DNA from: Microbacterium oxydans
Lineage (GTDB): Bacteria > Actinomycetota > Actinomycetes > Actinomycetales > Microbacteriaceae
Length of the DNA: 64,000 bases
Assembly (NCBI RefSeq): GCF_000956405.1
Contig: NZ_JYIV01000014.1
Coordinates: forward strand, 1 to 64,000
Direction: 5' to 3'
This document shows, in pieces, positions 17,352 to 26,446 of this stretch; position 1 is the first letter of the stretch, and every line of letters starts with the position of its first letter. The notes under the pieces are model-generated. The model worked only from the letters and a program-made list of their open reading frames with translations, did no database searches and was not told the DNA's origin. A program made the position numbers and the translations under genes.

Positions 17352-18164
17352 ATGTCAGACCTGATCACCGACTCCGTGTCGGCACTGCTCGACGACGCCG
17401 ATGCCGTGGCGCAGCCGCTCGACCTGTACACCGGGCCGGGCACGGACTTCTACGAGCGTCTCGTCGGCCCTGACCGCGTGGAGGTCCGCGAGGTGCTGGC
17501 GCTCGCGAGGCTCACGGCCGACCCCGTGCTCGACATCGCGGCGGGGAGCGGGCGACTGACGATCCCGCTGCTGAGGTCTGGCAAGCAGGTGACCGCGATC
17601 GACACCTCGCGCGACATGCTCTCGCACCTGCGTCGTGCCATGCCCGACCACCCGAGGCTCGACTGTGTCGTGGCGGACATGCGGGACTTCAGCCTGGGAC
17701 GCCACTACGGGCTCATCGTGCTCGGTGCAACCTCCGTGACCCTGCTCGACCGCGAGGATCGGTCGCTGCTGTTCGCGCGCGTGCATGAGCACCTCACCCC
17801 GGACGGGGTCTTCGCGCTGACCGTCGCGGGTGGTGCCGCGGCGGAGAGCCTGGCGTCGGCGAGAGACCAGGAGATCGAGGTCCCCGGACCCGCCGGAACG
17901 GACACCTACGTCTTCTCGCAGCAGATCGAGGAAGACGGCGCCGTCCGCGTGGTCAACTGGGTTCGCGCGTCCGACATCGCCGCCGGTGCATCGGTGCCCG
18001 TGCTCACGAGCCGCTTGCACGTGCTCGGTCACGAGGTCCTCTCGAGCGAACTCGTCGAGGCCGGATTCGCCGTGCCCGATGTCGCTCCCGTCCGTTCGCC
18101 GGGGGGAACGGACATCCTCCTGCTCACGACCTCGCGACGTCGTTCCCCGGGAGGTACGGGATGA
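17352..18164 (+). CDS. mpaM: Daptide-type SAM-dependent N-methyltransferase
   Basis: 270 aa class I methyltransferase. Motif I is PVLDIAAGSGRLT (58-70), followed by VTAIDTSRDML for the SAM ribose-binding acidic residue and a D-M-R-D-F segment. In the daptide model this enzyme dimethylates the new C-terminal amine to give the Dmp group. Located right after the precursors, with GAGAGG upstream of the ATG. Overlaps the next gene by four bases. The letter M is given from memory of the M. paraoxydans cluster. Confidence 0.88.
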   Translation: MSDLITDSVSALLDDADAVAQPLDLYTGPGTDFYERLVGPDRVEVREVLALARLTADPVLDIAAGSGRLTIPLLRSGKQVTAIDTSRDMLSHLRRAMPDHPRLDCVVADMRDFSLGRHYGLIVLGATSVTLLDREDRSLLFARVHEHLTPDGVFALTVAGGAAAESLASARDQEIEVPGPAGTDTYVFSQQIEEDGAVRVVNWVRASDIAAGASVPVLTSRLHVLGHEVLSSELVEAGFAVPDVAPVRSPGGTDILLLTTSRRRSPGGTG

Positions 18165-19852
18165 CGATCGCTCTTCGGAAGTTCTCTCGCAGGCGGGCAT
18201 CCGCGGTGACGGCGCCGCTCGGAGCCGACACGCGTCCGCGGCTGGCCCCCGGCATCGTCTTCGAGAGCACGGGCGAGGACGCGGCGTGGATCGCCGTCGT
18301 CGACGGGGTGCCGTCGTCGAGGGTGTCGTCCGCGGTCATCGAACTGCTCACGGCGATGGACGGTGCGACCACGGTGCAGACCCTGCACGGACGGTTCGCC
18401 GCAGCGGAATCGCCAGAGAGCTTTCTGCGACTGGTCGGACGGTTCCGGGACAACGGACTCCTCGAGGGCGGTGCGAAGCGCGTGCCGGGGCGCATCAGCT
18501 ACCGGCCGCCGTTCACCCTGCAGTTCGCGACCCTTCGCGCGCCCGCCCTCTTCGCACATCTCGACGGAGCAGTCTTCCGCCCGTCCTCTCGCGTGCTTCT
18601 GGCAACTCTTGCCGTGCTCCTCTGCGCCGGGCTGGTGGCCGCGGTCCTGCAGGCAGGCGCACTGCGAGACGTCCTCACTCGGCCGCTGCCGCTGGGCGCG
18701 GTGCTGACGCTGATCGCCCTGCTCTCGCTCATCACCCTGCTCCACGAGGGCGCCCACGGGCTCACCCTCACCCGGTTCGGCGGCAGTCCCCGACGAGCCG
18801 GATTCATGATCTTCTATCTCACGCCCGCGTTCTTCGTCGACGTCACGGACGGATGGCGTCTCGCCGACCGACGGCACCGCGTGGCAGTCGCACTCGCAGG
18901 TCCGGCGGTGCACGCCGTCGTGGCAGCGGTCGCGGTGCTGCTCGCGCTCGCCGTGCCCCGGTCCACGGTCCGCGACGTGCTGCTGCTTCTGACGACGTCC
19001 TGCGTCGTCATCGTGCTCGTGAACCTCATTCCGTTCGTGCGATTCGACGGCTACATCGCCCTGATGAACGCCCTCGACACGCCGAACCTCCGCGCCAGGA
19101 CGATCGGCGACGGTGCGAACGCGCTGAGCCGCCGACTGTTCGGCGGGGCACGAGCGGACCGGAGCGTGCAGACGTGGTGGAGTGTGCCGTTCGGTCTCGC
19201 GAGTCTCCTCGCCCCGGTCGCCATGGTCGTGCTCGTGGTGACCAGGACGGTGCACGCGCTCGCCGACGGGGGACCGGTGCTCGGTCTGTTCGTGGTCGCG
19301 CTCGAAGCCGTCGTCCTCCTCGTGGGTTGCGGCCTGCTGCTGCGCGCCCTCTCCCGCGTGCTGCGATCCGGTGTCTCCCGAATCCGCGTCGTCGGAGTGA
19401 GCGTCGCCCTGGCCACGTCGGTCGTGATCACCGGCGCGCTGGTGCCCGTCCCCGCGACGGCGACGTTCGGGTTCATCTCCGACGACGGTCGGGTGAGTCT
19501 CGTCCAAGGAGGCGAGGGGATCGCGGTCGAGGTGCCCGACGGCGCCCGCGTGCGGTTGAGCAGCCGCGGCATCCTCATGAACGAACCGCTGGGGATGGGC
19601 ACCGTCCACCCCCAGCCGCCGCAACCGACCACGGTTCCTGCGGATGCTCTGTTCCCGATCAGAGCCGAGGGACTGACCGTTCCCGCCGTGATCGTCGGGG
19701 CCGTCGACGTGGAGTCTTCAGACCGGAGACTCCCGTCGACGGGTCAGGCCCGTATCGAGCTCGGAACGACCAACGTGTGGCAGATGCTCTGGACGAGGGG
19801 TGTGGTGGCCCCGCTGTCGCCCCTGTGGGCAGAAGAGGAGGAGAGGCAATGA
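18161..19852 (+). CDS. mpaP: Daptide-type M50-like intramembrane metalloprotease
   Basis: 563 aa. A soluble N-terminal domain (about 28-105) resembles the PqqD-like peptide-binding fold. Then come several membrane segments with the zinc motif HEGAH (195-199) inside LITLLHEGAHGLTLTRFGG, and a distal NLIPFVRFDGY that supplies the third-ligand aspartate as in site-2 proteases. The C-terminal 130 residues, after the last helix, are probably extracytoplasmic and beta-rich. In RiPP clusters such proteins remove leaders or protect the producer. I infer leader removal coupled to export by the following ABC genes. Confidence 0.85.
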   Translation: MTIALRKFSRRRASAVTAPLGADTRPRLAPGIVFESTGEDAAWIAVVDGVPSSRVSSAVIELLTAMDGATTVQTLHGRFAAAESPESFLRLVGRFRDNGLLEGGAKRVPGRISYRPPFTLQFATLRAPALFAHLDGAVFRPSSRVLLATLAVLLCAGLVAAVLQAGALRDVLTRPLPLGAVLTLIALLSLITLLHEGAHGLTLTRFGGSPRRAGFMIFYLTPAFFVDVTDGWRLADRRHRVAVALAGPAVHAVVAAVAVLLALAVPRSTVRDVLLLLTTSCVVIVLVNLIPFVRFDGYIALMNALDTPNLRARTIGDGANALSRRLFGGARADRSVQTWWSVPFGLASLLAPVAMVVLVVTRTVHALADGGPVLGLFVVALEAVVLLVGCGLLLRALSRVLRSGVSRIRVVGVSVALATSVVITGALVPVPATATFGFISDDGRVSLVQGGEGIAVEVPDGARVRLSSRGILMNEPLGMGTVHPQPPQPTTVPADALFPIRAEGLTVPAVIVGAVDVESSDRRLPSTGQARIELGTTNVWQMLWTRGVVAPLSPLWAEEEERQ

Positions 19853-20571
19853 ACACGAACCAGCATGCGATCGAGGTACGAGCGCTCACCAAGAGGTTCG
19901 GGCATCGGGCGGCGGTCGAGGACCTGTCCTTCGCCGTGCCGCGCGGCTCGATCGTCGGTCTGCTCGGCCCGAACGGTGCGGGCAAGTCGACGACCCTGCG
20001 GGCGATCGTCGGACTGCTCAGACCGACGAGCGGCGACTGCCTGATCGACGGGGAGCCGTTCGCGGCGCTGCGCGATCCGGCGTCGCGCGTCGGAGTGCAT
20101 ATGGACGGCTTCGGCTTCGAACCGGGCATCACCGCACGGCGGCACCTGGAGATCTCCCGACTCGCGGCGGGCGCGCCCCGTCGACGCGTGGACGAGGTGC
20201 TCGAAGAGGTCGGACTCGCCGACGATGCCCGTCGTCGGGTGAAGGCCTTCTCGACAGGAATGACGCAGCGACTCGGGCTGGCGACCGCGCTGATCGGCTC
20301 CCCACGCATCCTCATCCTCGACGAACCGGCGAACGGCCTCGATCCCGACGGCATCCGCTGGCTCCGACTCTTCCTCCGTGACTTCGTCGCGCGGGGAGGG
20401 ACGGTCCTGGTCTCCAGCCATCAGCTCCTGGAACTCGAACAGGTCGTCGACCAGGTCGTGGTCATCAAACGTCGCGCGCTCTTCGCCGGGCCGCTCAGCG
20501 ACCTCGTGGCGGGAGACGTCGATTCGCTCGAGAGCCGGTACTTCGACCTCGTCGAGGGGGCGTCCGCATGA
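19849..20571 (+). CDS. ABC transporter ATPase of the RiPP cluster
   Basis: 240 aa. Walker A GPNGAGKST (40-48), signature FSTGMTQRL (134-142, where STGM replaces LSGGQ), Walker B ILILDEPANGLDPDG (154-168), H-loop SSHQ (189-192). Typical of drug/bacteriocin exporters of the CcmA/BcrA type. Overlaps both neighbours by four bases. With the two permeases downstream it should export the mature peptides or give self-immunity. Confidence 0.92.
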   Translation: MNTNQHAIEVRALTKRFGHRAAVEDLSFAVPRGSIVGLLGPNGAGKSTTLRAIVGLLRPTSGDCLIDGEPFAALRDPASRVGVHMDGFGFEPGITARRHLEISRLAAGAPRRRVDEVLEEVGLADDARRRVKAFSTGMTQRLGLATALIGSPRILILDEPANGLDPDGIRWLRLFLRDFVARGGTVLVSSHQLLELEQVVDQVVVIKRRALFAGPLSDLVAGDVDSLESRYFDLVEGASA

Positions 20572-21296
20572 GAGGTGTCATCCAGGGAGAGATGTTGCGG
20601 TCCGTGAGCGGGCCGTCGGTCCTCGCCGTCTATCTCGTCGCCGTGCTCATGCCGCTGTTCGTGCTCTTCTCCGACGGCTCGCGCTTCGACCTCGAGGGCG
20701 TCTCAGCCGGCGTGGCGACAGCCCGTCTGCTCGAACCGCTGGCGTGGTCGGTGATCTCCGCGGCGTTCGTGAGCGCCTATGCGGTGACTCGGGAGTACTA
20801 CTACGCGTCGATGGCCAGGACGCTCACCGCGGTCGGCTTCCGGCGAGCCTTCGGGGGAAAGCTCGTGGCAGGGGTGGCCGTGGCCGTCATCCTGTCGCTC
20901 TGCGTCTTCGTGCTGTGGACGGCGGGCGTCTTCGTCTTCCTGGCCCAGGACGGTGTGGCGCCGACTCTCACCGACCAGGCGTGGCGCATCTACGCGGGTG
21001 CCATGGTCGGCGTTGTCCTCGGTGCGCTCATCGGCGGCGCGGTCGGCTGGATCACGCAGAACTACTATGCGACGGCGATCATCGTCCTGGTCTTCCCGAT
21101 GGCGCTGGAGTTCGCGCTGCTGCGCACGGCACCGGAGGTCGCGAAGTTCTCGCCCGGCCTGGCGATCGCCGCCATCGGTGTTCCCGGATACCAGGGCAGA
21201 CTGCTGGAGCTCGCACCCGCCGTCGTCATCGGGCTCGCATGGACGCTCGGCCTGCTCGCCGTCGCCTGGATCCGAGGACGCCGGAGCGCTGCGTGA
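20568..21296 (+). CDS. ABC-2-type permease of the RiPP cluster (1)
   Basis: 242 aa with about six hydrophobic segments and no signal peptide. Starts inside the ATPase stop (ATGA) and ends inside the next start (GTGA). The arrangement ATPase-permease-permease is typical of BcrAB/LanFEG-like exporters. No sequence motif defines the substrate; the role in peptide export or immunity comes from position. Confidence 0.82.
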   Translation: MRGVIQGEMLRSVSGPSVLAVYLVAVLMPLFVLFSDGSRFDLEGVSAGVATARLLEPLAWSVISAAFVSAYAVTREYYYASMARTLTAVGFRRAFGGKLVAGVAVAVILSLCVFVLWTAGVFVFLAQDGVAPTLTDQAWRIYAGAMVGVVLGALIGGAVGWITQNYYATAIIVLVFPMALEFALLRTAPEVAKFSPGLAIAAIGVPGYQGRLLELAPAVVIGLAWTLGLLAVAWIRGRRSAA

Positions 21297-22027
21297 TCGG
21301 TCGTGCGCTGCGAGCTCAGACGCGCAGCCTCGCGGGCGACGTCGTCCTCCTCGGGGTCGCGGTCGCGGCGTTCGCGATGTCGCTCACGCTGGCGGCGAGC
21401 ATCCCGTCCGATGTCGCGAACGCCTCCGTCGACGCCCGCGCGGAGCTGGCGGCCCCGCTCAGCACCGTCCTCGCGACCTACGCGGGGATCCTCGCCGCCG
21501 TCTACGGCTCATTCCGCTACACGATCGACCGTCGGGACGGGGTGGTCGCGCAGCGTCTGACGGTGCAGAGACGGTGGGTGATGCTCCTGGTCAGGATGCT
21601 CACGTGTGCAGTGGGCGGTGGCGTGGTCGCGCTCGCGGCCGTGATGGGCGGACACTCGGCGCTGACGGTCGTCATGGGAGGACTCCCGGTGGAGTGGTCG
21701 GTGCTCGTCTCGACCCTCGTGCTCGGCGCGCTCGCCTCCCTCTGGGGGATGGGTATCGGCCTCATCGTGCAGGCCCACCTCGCGGCGCTGTTCGTGTCGG
21801 CTCTCTCGATGGGGGTGGCGGTCATCGTCGCGATGCTCTGGAGCACCGGTGCCGCGTATCTGCCGCTTCTCGCGCTGCTCGAAGCCTTCCGGTTCGACGT
21901 GAGCGCGGTGGGAATCGCGCCGCAGCAGGAGCTGACCGGGTCCGTTGCCCTCCTGGTCTCCGCCGGATGGCTGATCGCCGCACTGATCGCGGGAGCAGCC
22001 GCTTTCCTGTCCCGCGACGTGAGATGA
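21293..22027 (+). CDS. ABC-2-type permease of the RiPP cluster (2)
   Basis: 244 aa, about six hydrophobic segments. GTG start at 21293 overlaps the previous stop. Sequence is not obviously similar to the first permease, so the transporter is probably an asymmetric heterodimer. Last gene of the cluster; the next gene, trhO, has its own TAAAAT -10-like box. Confidence 0.82.
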   Translation: MIGRALRAQTRSLAGDVVLLGVAVAAFAMSLTLAASIPSDVANASVDARAELAAPLSTVLATYAGILAAVYGSFRYTIDRRDGVVAQRLTVQRRWVMLLVRMLTCAVGGGVVALAAVMGGHSALTVVMGGLPVEWSVLVSTLVLGALASLWGMGIGLIVQAHLAALFVSALSMGVAVIVAMLWSTGAAYLPLLALLEAFRFDVSAVGIAPQQELTGSVALLVSAGWLIAALIAGAAAFLSRDVR

Positions 22028-22078
22028 CCGCGCGACGTGGAATGCGGGCTGCGGAGACGGACGACGTAAAATCCCTAG

Positions 22079-22969
22079 GTGGCAACCCCCAAGATCGTCC
22101 TCTTCTACGCGTTCACTCCTCTCGCCGACCCCGAAGCGATCCGCGTGTGGCAGCGCGACCTCGGTGAGGCGCTGGGCCTGCGCGGACGCCTGATCATCTC
22201 CAAGGACGGCATCAACGGCACGCTCGGCGGCGACATCACCGCGTTGAAGAAGTGGCTGCGTTCGTTCCGGTCCTACCGTCCGTTCGCCGGTGCCGACATC
22301 AAGTGGAGCGAGGGGACCGGCCTGGACGCCGACGGCCGCAGCCTCGACTTCCCGAAGCTCAGCGTCAAGGTGCGCGACGAGATCGTGTCGTTCGGAGCGC
22401 CGGGTGAGCTTCGCGTCGACGCGGACGGCGTGATCGGCGGCGGCACGCGGTTGACCCCGGAGGAACTGCACGGCCTCATGGAAGAACGTGGCGACGACGT
22501 GGTGTTCTTCGACGGGAGGAACGCCCTCGAGGCGCAGATCGGGCGATTCCGCGGCGCGGTCGTGCCCGACACCGAGACGACCAGAGACTTCGTCGAACTC
22601 CTCGACTCGGGGATCTACGACGACCTCAAGGGAAAGCCCGTGGTGACGTACTGCACCGGCGGCATCCGCTGCGAGGTGCTGTCCAGCCTGATGACCGCCC
22701 GCGGGTTCGGCGAGGTCTACCAGCTCGAAGGCGGCATCGTCCGCTACGGCGAGAAGTTCGGCGACGACGGACTCTGGGACGGGTCGCTGTACGTGTTCGA
22801 CGGTCGAGGATCCGTCGACTTCTCCGACCATGCAGCCGTCATCGGGGAGTGCGTGGGATGCGGTGCGCCGACCAAGCGCACCGCGAACTGTCCGGACCTG
22901 TCGTGTCGTTCTCAGTTCGTCGTGTGCGAGGACTGCGACGCCGTTCCCTGCACCGCTCACGCCGCCTGA
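22079..22969 (+). CDS. trhO: tRNA uridine(34) hydroxylase TrhO (rhodanese family)
   Basis: 296 aa. N-terminal acylphosphatase-like domain ([27 protein letters not shown]), a central rhodanese domain with the active-site loop [12 protein letters not shown], and a C-terminal Cys-rich tail with CVGCG, C-P-D-L-S-C and CEDC pairs that look zinc-binding. TrhO makes 5-hydroxyuridine at the tRNA wobble position using oxygen. Starts with GTG. TAAAAT at 22066 is a plausible -10 box. Convergent with the transglutaminase gene, 22 bases away. Confidence 0.93.
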   Translation: MATPKIVLFYAFTPLADPEAIRVWQRDLGEALGLRGRLIISKDGINGTLGGDITALKKWLRSFRSYRPFAGADIKWSEGTGLDADGRSLDFPKLSVKVRDEIVSFGAPGELRVDADGVIGGGTRLTPEELHGLMEERGDDVVFFDGRNALEAQIGRFRGAVVPDTETTRDFVELLDSGIYDDLKGKPVVTYCTGGIRCEVLSSLMTARGFGEVYQLEGGIVRYGEKFGDDGLWDGSLYVFDGRGSVDFSDHAAVIGECVGCGAPTKRTANCPDLSCRSQFVVCEDCDAVPCTAHAA

Positions 22970-22991
22970 GGGGCGAGCACGGAGTGACGAC

Positions 22992-25259
22992 TCAGGCCGT
23001 CACTCCCGGTTCCGCGGCACGTGGGGCGTAGAGGGAACGCGGCAGCAGCGTCGCCTGCACCCTCATCCTGCGATCGGCGCTCCGTCGCAAGCCGGTCAGC
23101 ACCTCCTGCAGAGCGTCGGCGAGGTCGTCGGTCCTCTCGTCTGCCCGCGCGTAGTTCGAGCGCTCGACCGCGTCCGTGAGCTGTCGCATGGCCTCGGCCG
23201 GGACATGCTGCTTCGTCACCAGACCGGCTGCGCGCACTCGGGGGGTGTCGGCGTCGGAGACGGGGATCTGCAGGTCGATCACCGTGTCCCGCAACTCGGC
23301 CCACGCGGCCGCGGCGTCTCCACGGCGTGCTCTGCGCAGTCGCGTGCGGCGTTCCGCGAGACGGATCAGCGCGGGAAGCAGGAGAACCACGGCGATGCCG
23401 AACACCGTGAAGACGACAGGCGTCGGGTCGAGGCGGCGCAGCTCGTCGCTGCCGGCCGAGTTGCCCCCGGGATCGCTGCGATCGATCTCCGGTCCCGACG
23501 TCTGCTCGGTCTGCGGAGCCGCGGTCGGTGCGGGTGTCGACGGCGTTCCGGAGCTGCCGCCCTGCGTCACTCCGGGACGGAAAGCGGTGGGCACGCCCAG
23601 AGAGGCGGTGGGCTCGAAGGCGACCCATCCGATCCCGGGGAACAGCACCTCCGGCCAGGAGTGCAGCCGGTCGCTGGTCACCGAGAACACCGATTCGCTG
23701 CCGCGCTTCTCGTCGGTCAGGGAGCCGGGGAGATAACCCACCACGATGCGCACCTGCATGTCGAGGCTCTCCGCCATCAGAGCGAAGGCGCCGGCGAAAT
23801 GCACGCAGTATCCGGAACGGACGTCGAGGAACTCTGCGACGGCGTCGGCGCCCGTCCCGTCGAAGCCCTCTTCCACCGGGGTCTCCAGCGAATAGGTGAA
23901 CTGCGAGCGGAACCAGTTCTGCAGTGCGATGAGCCGGTCGTAGTCGGTGCTCGCCGACGCGGTCACATCATCGGCGAGCTCGCCGATGATGTCGGGCAGC
24001 TCGACCGGTTCGGCTTCGGGATCGACGACGGGCGGGGCTGCTTCGACGGCACGGATCTGCTCGAGCGTGGGGATGAGCCGGGTCGAGGTCACCGTGTAGT
24101 CGTTTCCGACGGCATCGGCGCCTCGCGAGTAGAGCGTGCGGTTGTCCGGCGCGACCCTCCAGGCGTCGCTGAGACCCTGCACTGCGGTGGCGGGGTACGG
24201 CACGGGGAGCCAGGAGCTCGACATCCGCAGCACCCGGATCGAGGTGTTCTGCTCTTCCGTCGCGATGTCCTCGCCCCATTCCGGAGGGCCGAACCCGTCG
24301 TCCTGGGCCTGCAGATCGCCGTCGTCGGGCTGCCAGATGCGTCCGTCGAAGCGGGACAGCGTGGTCAGGCGCAGGTAAGGCGCGGTGTCGCCCTTGGCGG
24401 CCACGGTGAGCACCTCGACCGGGTTGGGCTGTCGCAGATCGTCTCCGAGGCGCAGCGAGGCGTCGACCGTCACCCCTGTTCCGTTGCCGGCGAGGCTCGC
24501 GGTGACGGGCAGCAGGGGGGCGATCGCCACGGTCGTCGCGAGCGCGGCAGCACCGACCGCGACGGCCAGCGAGGTCGAGGAGCGGCGCGGGGATTCCGGG
24601 TGCCTCCGCGCGGTGAAACGCAGCAGCAGAAGCGCGATCACGCCGAACAGCACGAACCAGACGACGTTCGTGTCGCCGAGTGTCACGATCATCGGCACCG
24701 CACCGACGACTCCGGTCAGGAGCACCGCCAGAACGGCCGACCGGTGGGCCACGAGGTGGTCGAGGAGGATGGCGACCACCGCGAAGCCGACCCCCATCGC
24801 TGCGGCGAGACCGGGGGAGGGATCCAGGGGAGCGGACCCGAACACGACAGACTCGACCGCGGAGGCGCCAAGCACCCCGAACAGCGTCAGCGTCTCCGAG
24901 GTCGGGATGATGCCGAAGAGGGCCGTGTCGCCGGCGATGAGCAGGGTCAGGACGGCCACGGCGACCACGATCTGCACAGCGAGCGTGGCGAGGTCCTGCA
25001 CCCATGCGGCACGGCGACGCAGCAGATGCCTCGTGAGCATTCCGGCTCCGGCGACGACGACGATCATCGCGATCACGATGAACGACCACGCGCCGGGACC
25101 GATCACCGAGGTGAACGGCCACATCGCCACCAGCGCCGCCGTCCCCGCGAGCGCCCCGGGACCGACGACGCCGGCCGGATCGTCGTGGTCGCGATGCCAG
25201 AAGGCCGGCCTGCTCACGACGGCGGCCGGGCTCGGCGGAGCGTGCTCAGCGCGGAACAT
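22992..25259 (-). CDS. Membrane transglutaminase-like protein (DUF3488/TgpA type)
   Basis: 755 aa. Several membrane helices in the first 240 residues, then an extracytoplasmic transglutaminase-like domain with the catalytic cysteine in RSGYCVHFAGAFALMAE, the histidine in LHSWPEVLFPG and an Asp/Glu in the GWVAFEPT strand. A Pro/Ala/Thr-rich spacer, another membrane helix near residue 625, and a cytoplasmic DUF4129-like tail follow. Third gene of the moxR-DUF58-transglutaminase operon widespread in actinobacteria; it starts 14 bases inside the DUF58 gene. Substrate unknown. The more distant upstream codons overlap DUF58 too far to be the start. Confidence 0.88.
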   Translation of the reverse strand: MFRAEHAPPSPAAVVSRPAFWHRDHDDPAGVVGPGALAGTAALVAMWPFTSVIGPGAWSFIVIAMIVVVAGAGMLTRHLLRRRAAWVQDLATLAVQIVVAVAVLTLLIAGDTALFGIIPTSETLTLFGVLGASAVESVVFGSAPLDPSPGLAAAMGVGFAVVAILLDHLVAHRSAVLAVLLTGVVGAVPMIVTLGDTNVVWFVLFGVIALLLLRFTARRHPESPRRSSTSLAVAVGAAALATTVAIAPLLPVTASLAGNGTGVTVDASLRLGDDLRQPNPVEVLTVAAKGDTAPYLRLTTLSRFDGRIWQPDDGDLQAQDDGFGPPEWGEDIATEEQNTSIRVLRMSSSWLPVPYPATAVQGLSDAWRVAPDNRTLYSRGADAVGNDYTVTSTRLIPTLEQIRAVEAAPPVVDPEAEPVELPDIIGELADDVTASASTDYDRLIALQNWFRSQFTYSLETPVEEGFDGTGADAVAEFLDVRSGYCVHFAGAFALMAESLDMQVRIVVGYLPGSLTDEKRGSESVFSVTSDRLHSWPEVLFPGIGWVAFEPTASLGVPTAFRPGVTQGGSSGTPSTPAPTAAPQTEQTSGPEIDRSDPGGNSAGSDELRRLDPTPVVFTVFGIAVVLLLPALIRLAERRTRLRRARRGDAAAAWAELRDTVIDLQIPVSDADTPRVRAAGLVTKQHVPAEAMRQLTDAVERSNYARADERTDDLADALQEVLTGLRRSADRRMRVQATLLPRSLYAPRAAEPGVTA

Positions 25260-26436
25260 CGCCGACTCCGATCCGTGCGGAGACGGCGTCCTCCCAGGCG
25301 GCGGAGACGTCGTCTCCGAGCGGCGCGACCGTCCAGCCATGGCGGGTGGCCGCCTCGGTCGATCCCGGGAGCAGTTCGGTGCTGAACAGCATGGGCGCGG
25401 CGGCGCCCGCGGAGCGCAGCAGCGTGGCGTCCTCCTCATCGAGGCGGCCGGTGATGTATACCAGCGGGCCGGGCGGAGTTCCTCCGATGAGCGCCATCAG
25501 ATCACGGCTCTCCCCGCGAGGGGTGACCATCGCGAGCGTCGCGAGCAGGCTGTCGCGGTCGTCCTCGTGCCCGCGGAGGGTCCCGAGCAGTGTGCCGGCG
25601 CTGTCGATCACGTCGACGCTGTAGCCCTCGGAGGCGAGGTGCACGGCTGCGGACGCGCACAACGAGACCGCGGATTCGAAGGCCGGATCGACGTCGCTTC
25701 CCGGAGCGTCCCAACGGCGGCTGCTCCGGTCGAGCACGACCACCGCGTCGGGGCTGGATTCCTCCTCCTCCTGGCGCACCATGAGCTGGCCGCGGTGCGC
25801 GGTGGCGCGCCAGTGGATGCGGCGCATCGAGTCCCCGGGGATGTATCCGCGTGGGGAGAGGTTGTCACTGCCCTGACCGAGCCTGGTCGACGAGGTGTGC
25901 GCGGTTCCGCCGGCCGCTCCGACCCGCACGGAGAGGGGAGCGAGGGCGAACACCTCCGGCACGACCGTCACGCTTCGCGTCTCGCCGAAGGCCTGCTCGC
26001 GCTGGGCCAGGCCGAACGGATCGACGGTGCGCAGCATCAGCGGGCCCAACGGCCACACTCCTCGTCTGACGCCGGTGATCAGATAGCTGAGCTGCCCGGT
26101 CTCCGGGGGGTATTCGCCGCCGGAGTCTCCCGACACCGCCTCGGGGAGCACATCGTGCCAGAGCCCACGAGGCATTCGGATCGCGCGCAGCGAGAAGCGC
26201 ACGGTCACGCGCGACGTCTCGGATACCGTCAGCAGGTCGGTGGAGATCTGCCTCGTGACGGTGCCGGATCGCCTGGGCAGTCTGACGGCGAGGAGCGAGA
26301 AGAGCGTGACCGCCGCGAGCAGCACGCCGAGGTACAGCAGGATGCGGGTGCCCAGCAGGTTGGCGGCGATCATGCAGCAGAGCGCGGCGAGGAGGGCTCC
26401 GGCGCCGCGACCGGTGAGGGCTCGTCGTCGTCGCAT
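25246..26436 (-). CDS. DUF58-domain protein
   Basis: 396 aa. Two membrane segments near the N-terminus, then a DUF58 domain with PRGYIPGDSMRRIHWRATAH, and a vWA-like fold with VVVLDRSS. These proteins accompany MoxR AAA+ ATPases and are thought to be chaperoned clients. Lies 10 bases downstream of moxR and overlaps the transglutaminase gene. Confidence 0.9.
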   Translation of the reverse strand: MRRRRALTGRGAGALLAALCCMIAANLLGTRILLYLGVLLAAVTLFSLLAVRLPRRSGTVTRQISTDLLTVSETSRVTVRFSLRAIRMPRGLWHDVLPEAVSGDSGGEYPPETGQLSYLITGVRRGVWPLGPLMLRTVDPFGLAQREQAFGETRSVTVVPEVFALAPLSVRVGAAGGTAHTSSTRLGQGSDNLSPRGYIPGDSMRRIHWRATAHRGQLMVRQEEEESSPDAVVVLDRSSRRWDAPGSDVDPAFESAVSLCASAAVHLASEGYSVDVIDSAGTLLGTLRGHEDDRDSLLATLAMVTPRGESRDLMALIGGTPPGPLVYITGRLDEEDATLLRSAGAAAPMLFSTELLPGSTEAATRHGWTVAPLGDDVSAAWEDAVSARIGVGDVPR

Positions 26437-26446
26437 GGTCGATGCG

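Noticed and set aside
17830..19848. Frame running into the ABC ATPase from far upstream
   Set aside because: Only the part from 19,849 is ABC ATPase; upstream it is the shifted frame of the methyltransferase and protease genes.
22830..25385. Very long plus-strand frame opposite the transglutaminase gene
   Set aside because: High-GC genomes give long antisense frames. The minus-strand frame has clear transglutaminase motifs, while this one has no recognisable domains.
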